Made by a program: the position numbers and the translations under genes | Origin: WJJR01 sp964440935 | Lineage (GTDB): Bacteria; Zixibacteria; MSB-5A5; WJJR01 | NCBI GenBank assembly: GCA_964440935.1 | Contig: CAYTTY010000047.1 | Coordinates: 1-28,076, forward strand | Direction: 5' to 3' | DNA length: 28,076 bases | In this document: piece after piece, positions 6,701-13,814 of the stretch | How positions within the stretch are numbered: position 1 is the stretch's first letter | How the letters are laid out: each line of letters begins with the position of its first letter | The notes under the pieces: generated by a model | What the model was told of the DNA's origin: nothing | Database searches by the model: none | The model's input: the letters and a program-made list of their open reading frames with translations, nothing else

Positions 6701-7555
6701 ACGAGCGTTAGAACCTCTCGCAAGTACCGGGATGAAGACCGGTCACTGGATTTGTACCTCAAGGAGATTGGGGAAACACCGCTGTTGACCGCGGCGGAAG
6801 AGGTCTCCCTGGCCAAGCGCATTAAGCAGGGGGACCAAACCGCGCTCGACAAGCTCACCAAAGCGAACCTGCGGTTTGTGGTCTCGGTTGCCAAGCAATA
6901 TCAGAATCAGGGCCTGTCACTGGCCGATTTGATTAACGAGGGCAACATCGGATTGATCAAGGCCGCCAAACGGTTCGACGAAACGCGGGGTTTCAAGTTC
7001 ATCTCCTATGCGGTGTGGTGGATTCGTCAGGCGATCCTGCAGGCGCTGGCGGAGCAGTCGCGCATTGTGCGTCTGCCGCTGAATCGCGTCGGCACGCTCC
7101 ACAAAATCGGCAAGGTTGCCTCGTCGCTGGAGCAATCGTACGGCCGCGAGCCGTCGCCCGACGAAATCGCCAAGAAACTCGAGTTGTCGGAAAACGAAGT
7201 CTCCGATACGCTCAAGATTTCCAACACGCACCTGTCGCTGGATGCGCCGTTTTCAACGTCGGAAGACAACAGTCTGATCGACGTGCTCGAAGACGATATG
7301 CAGCCGGCGCCCGATGAATCGCTGCTGAAGGATTCGCTGCGTCTGGAAATCGAAAAGTCGCTGGAGACGCTGACACCGCGCGAAGCCGAGGTGATCAACC
7401 TGTACTTCGGTCTGTCACACGAAAAGGCACTGACGTTGGAAGAGATCGGTGTCCGTTTCAATCTCACCCGTGAGCGGGTGCGGCAGATCAAGGAAAAGGC
7501 GATTCGTCGTCTCCGGCACGCCTCGCGCAGCAAGTCGTTGCGGGCGTATTTGTAG
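6701..7555 (+). CDS. rpoD: Primary-type RNA polymerase sigma-70 factor (RpoD/SigA), non-standard start
   Basis: Recognised regions are 1.2 (DLYLKEIGETPLLTAAEE), 2 (LRFVVSVAKQYQNQG, DLINEGNIGLIKAAKRFD, WWIRQAI), 3 (PLNRVGTL, SPDEIAKKLEL) and 4 (LTPREAEVINLYFGL, LTRERVRQIKEKAIRRLR). Region 1.1 is absent, as in the short RpoD of Bacteroidetes and relatives (about 285 residues). The start is unusual. An ideal AAGGAGG (6687-6693) lies 7 bases before an ACG at 6701, and the frame from there is open through SVRTSRKYRDEDRSLDLY, which contains the conserved beginning of region 1.2. No ATG, GTG or TTG exists between the upstream stop and the TTG at 6752, which has no ribosome site and would cut region 1.2. 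Either ACG is used or the contig has an error. If the true start is at 6701, the product has 284 residues. Confidence 0.85.
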   Translation, partial: TSVRTSRKYRDEDRSLDLYLKEIGETPLLTAAEEVSLAKRIKQGDQTALDKLTKANLRFVVSVAKQYQNQGLSLADLINEGNIGLIKAAKRFDETRGFKFISYAVWWIRQAILQALAEQSRIVRLPLNRVGTLHKIGKVASSLEQSYGREPSPDEIAKKLELSENEVSDTLKISNTHLSLDAPFSTSEDNSLIDVLEDDMQPAPDESLLKDSLRLEIEKSLETLTPREAEVINLYFGLSHEKALTLEEIGVRFNLTRERVRQIKEKAIRRLRHASRSKSLRAYL

Positions 7556-7589
7556 ACCGTCTTCATCAAAACAACAGATCAGTGAATGG

Positions 7590-7625
7590 CCAAGCCCCGC
7601 GCCGCGATGTCGGCGCGGGGCTTGG
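7590..7625 (+). terminator. Strong hairpin terminator after the sigma factor gene
   Basis: A perfect 15-bp stem, CCAAGCCCCGCGCCG (7590-7604) with CGGCGCGGGGCTTGG (7611-7625), encloses a 6-base loop 34 bases after the stop codon. Only a weak T-rich tail (TGTTGTG) follows. It probably ends the protease-sigma transcript. Confidence 0.65.
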
Positions 7626-7630
7626 TGTTG

Positions 7631-8056
7631 TGGGGGGTTCAGCCCCGAAGGGGCGTGAGCCAAGGGGTGAAGGTCAAGTCCCAACCTTCCTGTAAAGAAG
7701 ACGGGCTGGGTGCATCACCTGCGTGGTCTCTTACCTATGCGGCAAGCAACGCGATGACCGTCACCGATTTAGCCGTAGAGGAGTGGCTCTGACGCGTGCC
7801 GGTAGTCCCCCAGCCCATGCTGGCCGAAGGCTTCACCCATTTGATGGTTGCCGACAGTAGGAAGCCCGCATCGAGGAAGGCGGAAAGAATTCCTCACCTG
7901 CGATCTTCTGACGATCACTCTCGCTGCACGCGTTGGAAGGCAAAGAACGTGCGATAACGGCTGTACTGTTATACATTCCGCATTCAGACTCCGACTCGCT
8001 CTCGGTCGTGCCCCTGCGGCTGGGTGGGTTGGGGGCTTGAGGTCAAGGTCGGTTGA
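7631..8056. other. Gene-free stretch before the methyltransferase
   Basis: No protein with a ribosome site or recognisable motif was found on either strand. A short GCCCCGAAGGGGC hairpin sits near 7640. The remaining sequence is GC-rich and may be the relic of a structured RNA or mobile intron at the left edge of the island, but I see no diagnostic core. A TATACA box at 7970-7975 has no good -35, so the methyltransferase promoter is not established. Confidence 0.3.
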
Positions 8057-9640
8057 ATGGTAAAGCGAAGAAGCAAAGGCATTCCGATTATCGATCTGTT
8101 TGCCGGACCGGGTGGGCTGGGCGAAGGTTTCTCGGCTTTTCAAACGCGCGATGGCCGCTCGCCGTTCCACATTGCCCTGTCTATCGAAAAGGATCATTAT
8201 GCGCATCAGACGCTGACGTTGCGTTCCTTCTTCCGCCAGTTTCCACCGGGCAAGGCTCCCGTGGAATATTACGACTATCTCCGGCGGGCTGATGAGCCGG
8301 AACCGGAACGGCGCAAGCGTCTGTTCGAAGCATGGCCTGAGGAAGCAGATCTCGCGGAGGGGGCGTCAATGGTTGCGGAACTGGGCCGGGAAGAGACTGC
8401 GACCATCCGGGAGCGGATCAGGGGCGCACTCGATGGCGACGACGAGTTCATCCTGCTCGGCGGTCCACCCTGCCAGGCCTATTCGGTGATGGGCCGTTCC
8501 CGTAACAGTGGGAATCCGAAATACAAGGCAAGCGAGGATACACGCCAGTGGCTTTATGTGGAATACCTCCAGGTACTCGCCGATCATCATCCGGCAGTCT
8601 TCATCATGGAGAACGTCAAGGGGCTGTTGTCGGCGACCTTGGAGAGCCAAAGAATCTTCGAGCGGATATTGGATGACCTACGCTCTCCGTGTGAAGCAGT
8701 GCTGCGCGAGCATAGAGACCTTGCTGACGGAAGGCGAAGAACCCGCTACAACCTTTTCCCAATAGGATGCAACGGAAACGCAAATACGGAAGACTTGCGC
8801 CGCTTCATCGTTCGGATGGAGAATCACGGAATTCCGCAGGCGAGACACCGATTGATCATTGTTGGCATCAGAAGCGATCTGGGAGTTGAACAGATATCCC
8901 CTTTGCCCGAATCCGGTCCAGTAGTGATGGAAAACGTAATTTCGGATTTACCGCATGTTCGAAGCGGGTTGTCCCGTGATTTGGATAACCCCGAAACATG
9001 GTGTAAGAGAGTCAAAGAAATCCAGTGCTACTCGTTCATGAATGGGATTCCAAGCGAGTTAGAGCAGGCAATCAGGGGTTCTGTTTTGAGCGCTCTTAAA
9101 TGTATTGAAGACAGAGATTTGTCCCGCGGTGGAGAATTCATACCGTGCAGGCTGCAAACGCGGTATCGGCCGGACTGGTATATTGATCGGGCTATTCGCG
9201 GAATATGCAATCATACGCCTAAACAGCACATGACGCTGGATCTGCATCGTTACCTCTTTGCTGCCTGCTTCAGTGAAGTTTATCACAAGTCTCCATATCT
9301 CGCTGACTTTCCCAATGAACTTCTTCCGAAACACAAAAACACAAAGAAATCTCTCGCTGATGGCCATTTTGCAGACCGTTTTCATGTTCAGATTCTAGGG
9401 CGCCCGTCAACGACAGTCACAAGTCATGTAGCTAAAGATGGTCATTATTTCATACACCCCGATCCTTGCCAGTGCCGGAGCATGACAGTACGGGAGGTGG
9501 CCCGATTGCAGACTTTTCCGGATAACTATTTCTTTTGCGGGCCAAGAACCGCTCAATATACCCAGGTTGGTAACGCGGTCCCTCCATTGCTGGCACAGCA
9601 GATTGCCGCATCGGTATTTGAACTTCTGAAAGATTGCTGA
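8057..9640 (+). CDS. DNA (cytosine-5-)-methyltransferase
   Basis: The 527-residue protein transfers a methyl group from S-adenosylmethionine to carbon 5 of cytosine in a specific DNA site. Motifs appear in canonical order: motif I IDLFAGPGGLGEGF (cofactor binding), motif IV GGPPCQAYS with catalytic C139, motif VI FIMENVKG (E185), motif VIII QARHR (residues 261-265), a long target-recognition segment at about residues 280-440, motif IX RSMTVREVARLQTFPD, and motif X QVGNAVPP. At 527 residues it is longer than a minimal enzyme; the additions are near residues 40-110 and in the recognition segment. The second half reads more AT-rich than the first. Its start has a weak ribosome site. The vsr gene begins 13 bases after its stop, the common Dcm-Vsr arrangement. 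The recognition site cannot be read from sequence alone. Confidence 0.95.
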   Translation: MVKRRSKGIPIIDLFAGPGGLGEGFSAFQTRDGRSPFHIALSIEKDHYAHQTLTLRSFFRQFPPGKAPVEYYDYLRRADEPEPERRKRLFEAWPEEADLAEGASMVAELGREETATIRERIRGALDGDDEFILLGGPPCQAYSVMGRSRNSGNPKYKASEDTRQWLYVEYLQVLADHHPAVFIMENVKGLLSATLESQRIFERILDDLRSPCEAVLREHRDLADGRRRTRYNLFPIGCNGNANTEDLRRFIVRMENHGIPQARHRLIIVGIRSDLGVEQISPLPESGPVVMENVISDLPHVRSGLSRDLDNPETWCKRVKEIQCYSFMNGIPSELEQAIRGSVLSALKCIEDRDLSRGGEFIPCRLQTRYRPDWYIDRAIRGICNHTPKQHMTLDLHRYLFAACFSEVYHKSPYLADFPNELLPKHKNTKKSLADGHFADRFHVQILGRPSTTVTSHVAKDGHYFIHPDPCQCRSMTVREVARLQTFPDNYFFCGPRTAQYTQVGNAVPPLLAQQIAASVFELLKDC

Positions 9641-9653
9641 GTGGTGGAATAGT

Positions 9654-10097
9654 ATGGACCGAATTTCCAAAGAACATCGAAGTTGGAACATGTCGCGGAT
9701 ACACGGCAAGGACACTACCCCGGAATTGACTGTGCGGTCGTTGCTTCACAGGCTGGGACATCGCTTCCGGCTCCATCGTAAAGACTTGCCCGGACAGCCT
9801 GACATTGTATTGCCCAAGCACCAGACCGTAGTTTTTGTTCACGGTTGCTACTGGCACAGGCACAAGGGATGCAGTTTTGCGTATACGCCGAAGTCCCGCA
9901 AGGAGTTCTGGCAACGCAAGTTCGAAGAAAATGTCGAGAGGGACAAAAGGACGAAAAGGCAATTGCGCAATCTCGGCTGGCGTATTATTACCGTCTGGGA
10001 ATGTGAGACTCGTGATCTTCACGCATTGACCAAGCGCCTTTCACTCCAATTTAAGCAGGAGCATCAGCAACATGAAAACAGTCATTCCAACTCTTGA
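9654..10097 (+). CDS. vsr: Very short patch repair (Vsr) endonuclease
   Basis: The 147-residue protein matches the Vsr family along its whole length (E. coli Vsr has 156). It nicks DNA next to T:G mismatches that arise when 5-methylcytosine deaminates, and so protects the methyltransferase's site from mutation. Visible residues are D50 (PDIVLP), H63 and H68 (FVHGCYWHRH) at the active site, equivalent to E. coli D51, H64 and H69. The structural zinc site is C65, H70, C73 and C117 (VWECE). The opening SRIHGKDTTPEL and the segment RLHRKDLPGQPDIVLP are classic family sequence. It follows the methyltransferase and overlaps the next gene by 26 bases. Some Vsr relatives act as restriction nucleases, so a restriction role cannot be excluded. 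Confidence 0.95.
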   Translation: MDRISKEHRSWNMSRIHGKDTTPELTVRSLLHRLGHRFRLHRKDLPGQPDIVLPKHQTVVFVHGCYWHRHKGCSFAYTPKSRKEFWQRKFEENVERDKRTKRQLRNLGWRIITVWECETRDLHALTKRLSLQFKQEHQQHENSHSNS

Positions 10098-10380
10098 ATC
10101 GAAAGCCACAGCAACAGCGGCATCGGACTGGCTCCGTTGGATTATTGCCGGGATTGGCCCATGCTTTCATTTCGATACGCCTCCGGAAGATTACATACTT
10201 TCCGGGGGAAAGGCACTTCTCTCAAGGATTGAGTGTGACCGACTGGCGCGGGGGCTTGACCGGGCATTGGAAATCCTCGGCGATAATGTCTTTGAAGACG
10301 TATGCCTGCAGGCTGTCTGGGAACAATTGGGCGTCCAATATGATGCGCAACTCGACCGGCTTGTTCCCATCGCCTCCTGA
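10072..10380 (+). CDS. Small protein of unknown function, coupled to vsr
   Basis: The 102-residue product is not a family I recognise. It is predicted mostly helical and acidic in its second half (ALEILGDNVFEDVCLQAVWEQ), with no signal peptide or membrane segment. The ATG has an AGGAG site 10 bases upstream and lies inside the last 26 bases of vsr, so translation is probably coupled. The frame stays open between the two genes and ends 38 bases before the stop of the convergent operon. The position suggests a subunit or regulator of the methyltransferase-Vsr module. This is inference from context only. Confidence 0.6.
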   Translation: MKTVIPTLESKATATAASDWLRWIIAGIGPCFHFDTPPEDYILSGGKALLSRIECDRLARGLDRALEILGDNVFEDVCLQAVWEQLGVQYDAQLDRLVPIAS

Positions 10381-10418
10381 TATCCCGATTACGCCGAGGC
10401 CGGAAACCAACCTGCGCT

Positions 10419-11150
10419 TCAGGCCGTTGCATTGGTGGCGAACGGTGAGAACTCACCGGGAAGCATGCCGATGAGATCGTCGGTCTTTATGCTGTACAAA
10501 TCCCATGTCACGTCAAACTGCTTCAGAATGTCCGTAAAGCGGCGTACGGTTCCTTTCTTGTCCTTCCCTGCGGCTCCGCGCTTTGGTTTCATCAATGAAG
10601 GATCATAATACAGCTTTGTTGCGGCCTGCATGATTTCGCCGTTGGTGATGATTTCCTGACGAGAAGCAATCTGCTCCACGATGTCGCCAGGCTGGTGTAA
10701 AGGACCACACAGCACAAGCAATGCTCGTTCCGGTGAATCGCTATGTGAGGCGTAGATGCGATATGGGCCCGCAAGCAGGTGACGATAATACCTCCAGAAG
10801 TATCCTACCTCTGGTATCCACCTCGCGCGTTCGCCCGGCTTGCGTTCGCCCTTGGCGTTGACCGGACAGAGTTGCTCGAAAAAGAAGAGCGAAAGCCAGG
10901 CCCAGAGGCCCTTGTCGCGTTCGATATCGGTGAGGTTGGAATCTTGGAAGCGGTCGTAGAGATATTCGGCCGCGGCGTAGCGGCTGCCGAATTCACGCTG
11001 ATCGATTTCGATAGTGGGGTGGATTTCCTCGGTGGCGTCGGGATCGGTCAGCAGGGGCGAGGGGTCTGCAATGGGTGCGTCGCCAGTCAGCGAATCCAGA
11101 AAGGCAGTGAAACGTTCGATCCCCTGATCATTCAGTCGTCTGATATTCAT
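10419..11150 (-). CDS. Uncharacterised protein, fourth gene of the GHKL ATPase operon
   Basis: The 243-residue product is not assigned to a named family. Conserved-looking stretches are DKGLWAWLSLFFFEQLCP, FWRYYRHLLAGPYRIY, IASRQEI, KLYYDPSLMKPKRGAAGK and LKQFDVTWDLY. The mix of aromatic residues and clustered basic residues suggests a globular, possibly nucleic-acid-related helical protein. No clear PD-(D/E)XK, HNH or PLD motif is visible. The ATG shares one base with the upstream stop (TAATG), and an AGGAG site sits two bases before it, so it is translationally coupled. It resembles an uncharacterised domain family I associate loosely with ATPase-containing defence loci, but I cannot confirm the accession. 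Confidence 0.7.
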   Translation of the reverse strand: MNIRRLNDQGIERFTAFLDSLTGDAPIADPSPLLTDPDATEEIHPTIEIDQREFGSRYAAAEYLYDRFQDSNLTDIERDKGLWAWLSLFFFEQLCPVNAKGERKPGERARWIPEVGYFWRYYRHLLAGPYRIYASHSDSPERALLVLCGPLHQPGDIVEQIASRQEIITNGEIMQAATKLYYDPSLMKPKRGAAGKDKKGTVRRFTDILKQFDVTWDLYSIKTDDLIGMLPGEFSPFATNATA

Positions 11151-11917
11151 TACTCCTGTGCTCCTGTCCAGTAGCGTTCGTAGGTTGCGCGGATGTTGTG
11201 GCGGCGGCAGAAGGCCGAGGCCGCCATGTCGATCCAGTCGTCGAGGCGGGCTTCGTCATTCTCATCAGGTGGATCGCCAACGCCGGGCAGTCCGGCGGCG
11301 AAGCGCAGCCAGCGGGAACGCCAGTCGTCGGGGTCTTCGGTGTCGCGGTGTTTCTCTTGCAGGGGCACGCGCCAGAGCACGGCGCGGAAGACCGAAGGAT
11401 ACACCAGTGTAAGAAACGCGGGATCGCGTGCGAGAGCCTGCCAGTCGTCCAGCACGGAGTTGACCTTGAGCAATGTCTGCTGGTCGTCGAATTCGACCCG
11501 CCAGATTTCATCCCCGAGGTTTTCGTCCGGGACAACCGGCAACAGGGGGATGCGGTTTTCATCCTCGTCGGTGGATTTGCGTGGCCTGATCTGATCGGCT
11601 TCGGCCAGCAGCAGGCCGTGCGGGTCGGCGGTGGTGACGACCTTTACTCGGAACAGTACGCCCTCGGCAGAATCGAAGTCGCTCAGGCGGCGGTCGTCAG
11701 GAATGCGCATCATGCCGGCCTGTCCGAAGTCGAAGCGCATATACTGGGTCTGGCGGTACGCCTCCACAAAGACGCGGGCGTCGCCGGGGAGTTTGTAATC
11801 AGCCAGCCGTAGCGCCGCATCGAAGAAATGGCCGTCCTTCTCCTCGCGGATCGTGATGCGCGCGTCTTCGCGTCGGATTCGCTGACGGTTGGTGTAGTTA
11901 AGCGTCCGGACCGGCAC
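11150..11917 (-). CDS. Uncharacterised protein, third gene of the GHKL ATPase operon
   Basis: The 255-residue product starts with GTG, has AGGAGG six to seven bases upstream, and overlaps the ATPase gene by 20 bases. I do not recognise the family. The N-terminal half (residues 15-130) reads as alternating beta strands, for example FVEAYRQTQYMRFDFG and VLFRVKVVTTADPHGLLLAEA. The C-terminal half is helical and rich in Trp and Arg (SVFRAVLWRVPL, DDWRSRWLRFAAG). There is no signal peptide or membrane segment. The strict overlap with both neighbours suggests it forms a complex with the ATPase. Possible roles are adaptor, DNA recognition or effector; the sequence does not decide between them. Confidence 0.7.
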   Translation of the reverse strand: MPVRTLNYTNRQRIRREDARITIREEKDGHFFDAALRLADYKLPGDARVFVEAYRQTQYMRFDFGQAGMMRIPDDRRLSDFDSAEGVLFRVKVVTTADPHGLLLAEADQIRPRKSTDEDENRIPLLPVVPDENLGDEIWRVEFDDQQTLLKVNSVLDDWQALARDPAFLTLVYPSVFRAVLWRVPLQEKHRDTEDPDDWRSRWLRFAAGLPGVGDPPDENDEARLDDWIDMAASAFCRRHNIRATYERYWTGAQE

Positions 11918-13814
11918 TGTCGTCCTCCTGTGATTTGACTTCTACGCGCAGGTCGCGCTTCGGATCGAAGCCCGCCACTTCAATGCGGAAGTCCCCTCTG
12001 TCAATCTTCACGTACAGCCAATTCTCACCCTTATCGATCACTGTCACGCCGTCAAATTGTGTCTTCATCTCGTGGCTCAAGTCGAAATCCGCAGGGTGAT
12101 ACTTTTTGAACGGATTGCCGCGCCTGACATGATAGGCGGCGCGAATCAGCAGCGCCACGGATGGCCGCACGCCGTTCGTGGCGCCGTTGCGGACAACGAA
12201 TCCGTCCTCGATTCGGTCAATGATAAAGGGGCGCGGTCGCGGTTCTGGCGGCGTTGGCACCTCCGGTTCCGTGCCTTGGCCTTCGGGTTTCTTCCTCTCC
12301 CGTGTTCTGCTTTCTTTTTCCTCCGGCGGCGCTGGGATAGAGAAAAGATCGGCGAGCAGCGTGCGGTCTTCCTTTTTGTCCTGCTCGTTGAGGATTCGCA
12401 CGATTTCAATGGCGCTGTGCGTGATGAAATCGAGAATCTTAGGACCGTCCTCATACTTCCCCTTAAAGTTAGCCCCGTCCTTTTGCCATTGCGTGTGTGC
12501 TGGGTTCTCAGCATCTCCCAATAGGGCGGCTATCGGTGGATCTTCGGCGATAACGAGTGACCGGATTCCGCGCAGCACGCCCGAACCGCGGCGACGCACA
12601 TCCGGTATGATGATGCCTTCCCGGATGAACACGGGCTTTCCCGTTTGCTCAGAGCCATCTCGATGCAGGAAGACATCGAAGAAGGATTGGTTCTTTGGCT
12701 TTCCTTTCTCCTGCACCGAAAGGGATATCCTGAGTGCTATCCGTTCACCCCTTTCAAATAATTTGCGAGTTTCAGCCAGCGAGTCCAATGGGAACATCGC
12801 ATCGGTCCATTTCCGGTCTTGGGGCGATTCAACCTGGAAATAATCTGACTCCTTCAACCGGCCTGCCCAGATCGCGAGTTCGCATAATGGAAGCACTTCC
12901 CTTTCAAGGTCGCCTCCGATTCTCTTGACTTCTTTCGTAAGCGATTTCGCGTCCAGCAGAGTTTCTATGCTCCGGGCTTCGATGATCACTTCCAACTGCC
13001 CTCGCAGGATCGGCCAGAAGTAGCCGCGCAGTACGGCCCCCACAAGGTTTCTGTCCGTCAGGTCGAGATCGCACCACGGAACAACGATGGTTAACCCTGG
13101 ATCGTCCCCGCGCTGGACATCAAACACGTCGCAGAACTGGTCAATGTAATCCTTGTCTTCGATTGGTAGTATTAATCCGTCAGCGCCACCTTCACTGGGG
13201 CGGCCGAGCCACCCGTCAGGAGCATAGTCGATGTTGCCAATCTTGTGGGTTTTCAGTATCGCCATACCCATTAGCAGTTTCTTCCTGTCATCGCTACGCA
13301 CCGTCAGGCCGAAAATCGTGTTGATCCGGCTGGAACGAGGGAAGACCTGCTTGCCGACTCCCCATCGGCCCCGGTCACCTTCTCCTTTGCCCGATTGTCC
13401 CTCGGCACGGAAGAAGTAATAGAAATGGTTCTTCGTTTGCTCTTGGGGATTTACCTCAGCTGCGTCACCGGTCAGCCCGGTTGCGCCGAAATCTTCGAAA
13501 ACAAGTACAGGACAGTCTTCATGATTGTCAGGAATCTCCCTGAGACCATTTTGGGGAGCGCTGAGGTGCTGGTCAATCCCTTGGAGGAAAGGTGCAACCT
13601 TCCCTCTCGGAACGGCGGCATCCGTTCCGCTGACTCGGATTCGGACGATGACCTTTTCGCCGTTTCGTCGGGCATCTAAGGAATTCTGAATCCCTTCACG
13701 GATCAGCGCTTCACCTGGATTGCTGGTCGCATCGGTCGCAAAAAATTCGCCTTGAATCGGGTCACGTCTCTTATCGCAAGCACGCCAAGTATTGAATCGC
13801 CAAGAATAGGTCAT
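11898..13814 (-). CDS. GHKL-type (MutL/MORC/Hsp90-like) ATPase, probable defence protein
   Basis: The 638-residue product carries the Bergerat ATP-binding fold near its N terminus. The N-box is EGIQNSLDA (E40, N44, D47), the G1 box DFGATG (D108-G113), and the G2 box GRWGVGKQVF (G149-F158), followed by a strand like INTIFGLTVRS. E40 is the expected general base for ATP hydrolysis. Residues 180-470 probably form the transducer region. A Pro/Arg/Glu-rich linker at about 495-530 leads to a C-terminal beta-rich domain (GVTVIDKGENWLYVKIDRG). No histidine-kinase phosphoacceptor or receiver is present, so it is not a two-component kinase. MutL/MORC-type ATPases are known in restriction-modification operons beside C5 methyltransferases and Vsr, which is the neighbourhood here. 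Its ATG overlaps the upstream stop by 4 bases (ATGA) and an AAGGAG site precedes it. It probably loads on or senses foreign DNA as the system's motor or switch; that role is inferred. Confidence 0.85.
   Translation of the reverse strand: MTYSWRFNTWRACDKRRDPIQGEFFATDATSNPGEALIREGIQNSLDARRNGEKVIVRIRVSGTDAAVPRGKVAPFLQGIDQHLSAPQNGLREIPDNHEDCPVLVFEDFGATGLTGDAAEVNPQEQTKNHFYYFFRAEGQSGKGEGDRGRWGVGKQVFPRSSRINTIFGLTVRSDDRKKLLMGMAILKTHKIGNIDYAPDGWLGRPSEGGADGLILPIEDKDYIDQFCDVFDVQRGDDPGLTIVVPWCDLDLTDRNLVGAVLRGYFWPILRGQLEVIIEARSIETLLDAKSLTKEVKRIGGDLEREVLPLCELAIWAGRLKESDYFQVESPQDRKWTDAMFPLDSLAETRKLFERGERIALRISLSVQEKGKPKNQSFFDVFLHRDGSEQTGKPVFIREGIIIPDVRRRGSGVLRGIRSLVIAEDPPIAALLGDAENPAHTQWQKDGANFKGKYEDGPKILDFITHSAIEIVRILNEQDKKEDRTLLADLFSIPAPPEEKESRTRERKKPEGQGTEPEVPTPPEPRPRPFIIDRIEDGFVVRNGATNGVRPSVALLIRAAYHVRRGNPFKKYHPADFDLSHEMKTQFDGVTVIDKGENWLYVKIDRGDFRIEVAGFDPKRDLRVEVKSQEDDSAGPDA

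Noticed and set aside
11898..13814. Reading the GHKL protein as a sensor histidine kinase
   Set aside because: No phosphoacceptor His helix, membrane sensor or response regulator is present. The N-box sits at the N terminus as in MutL/MORC/Hsp90-type ATPases.
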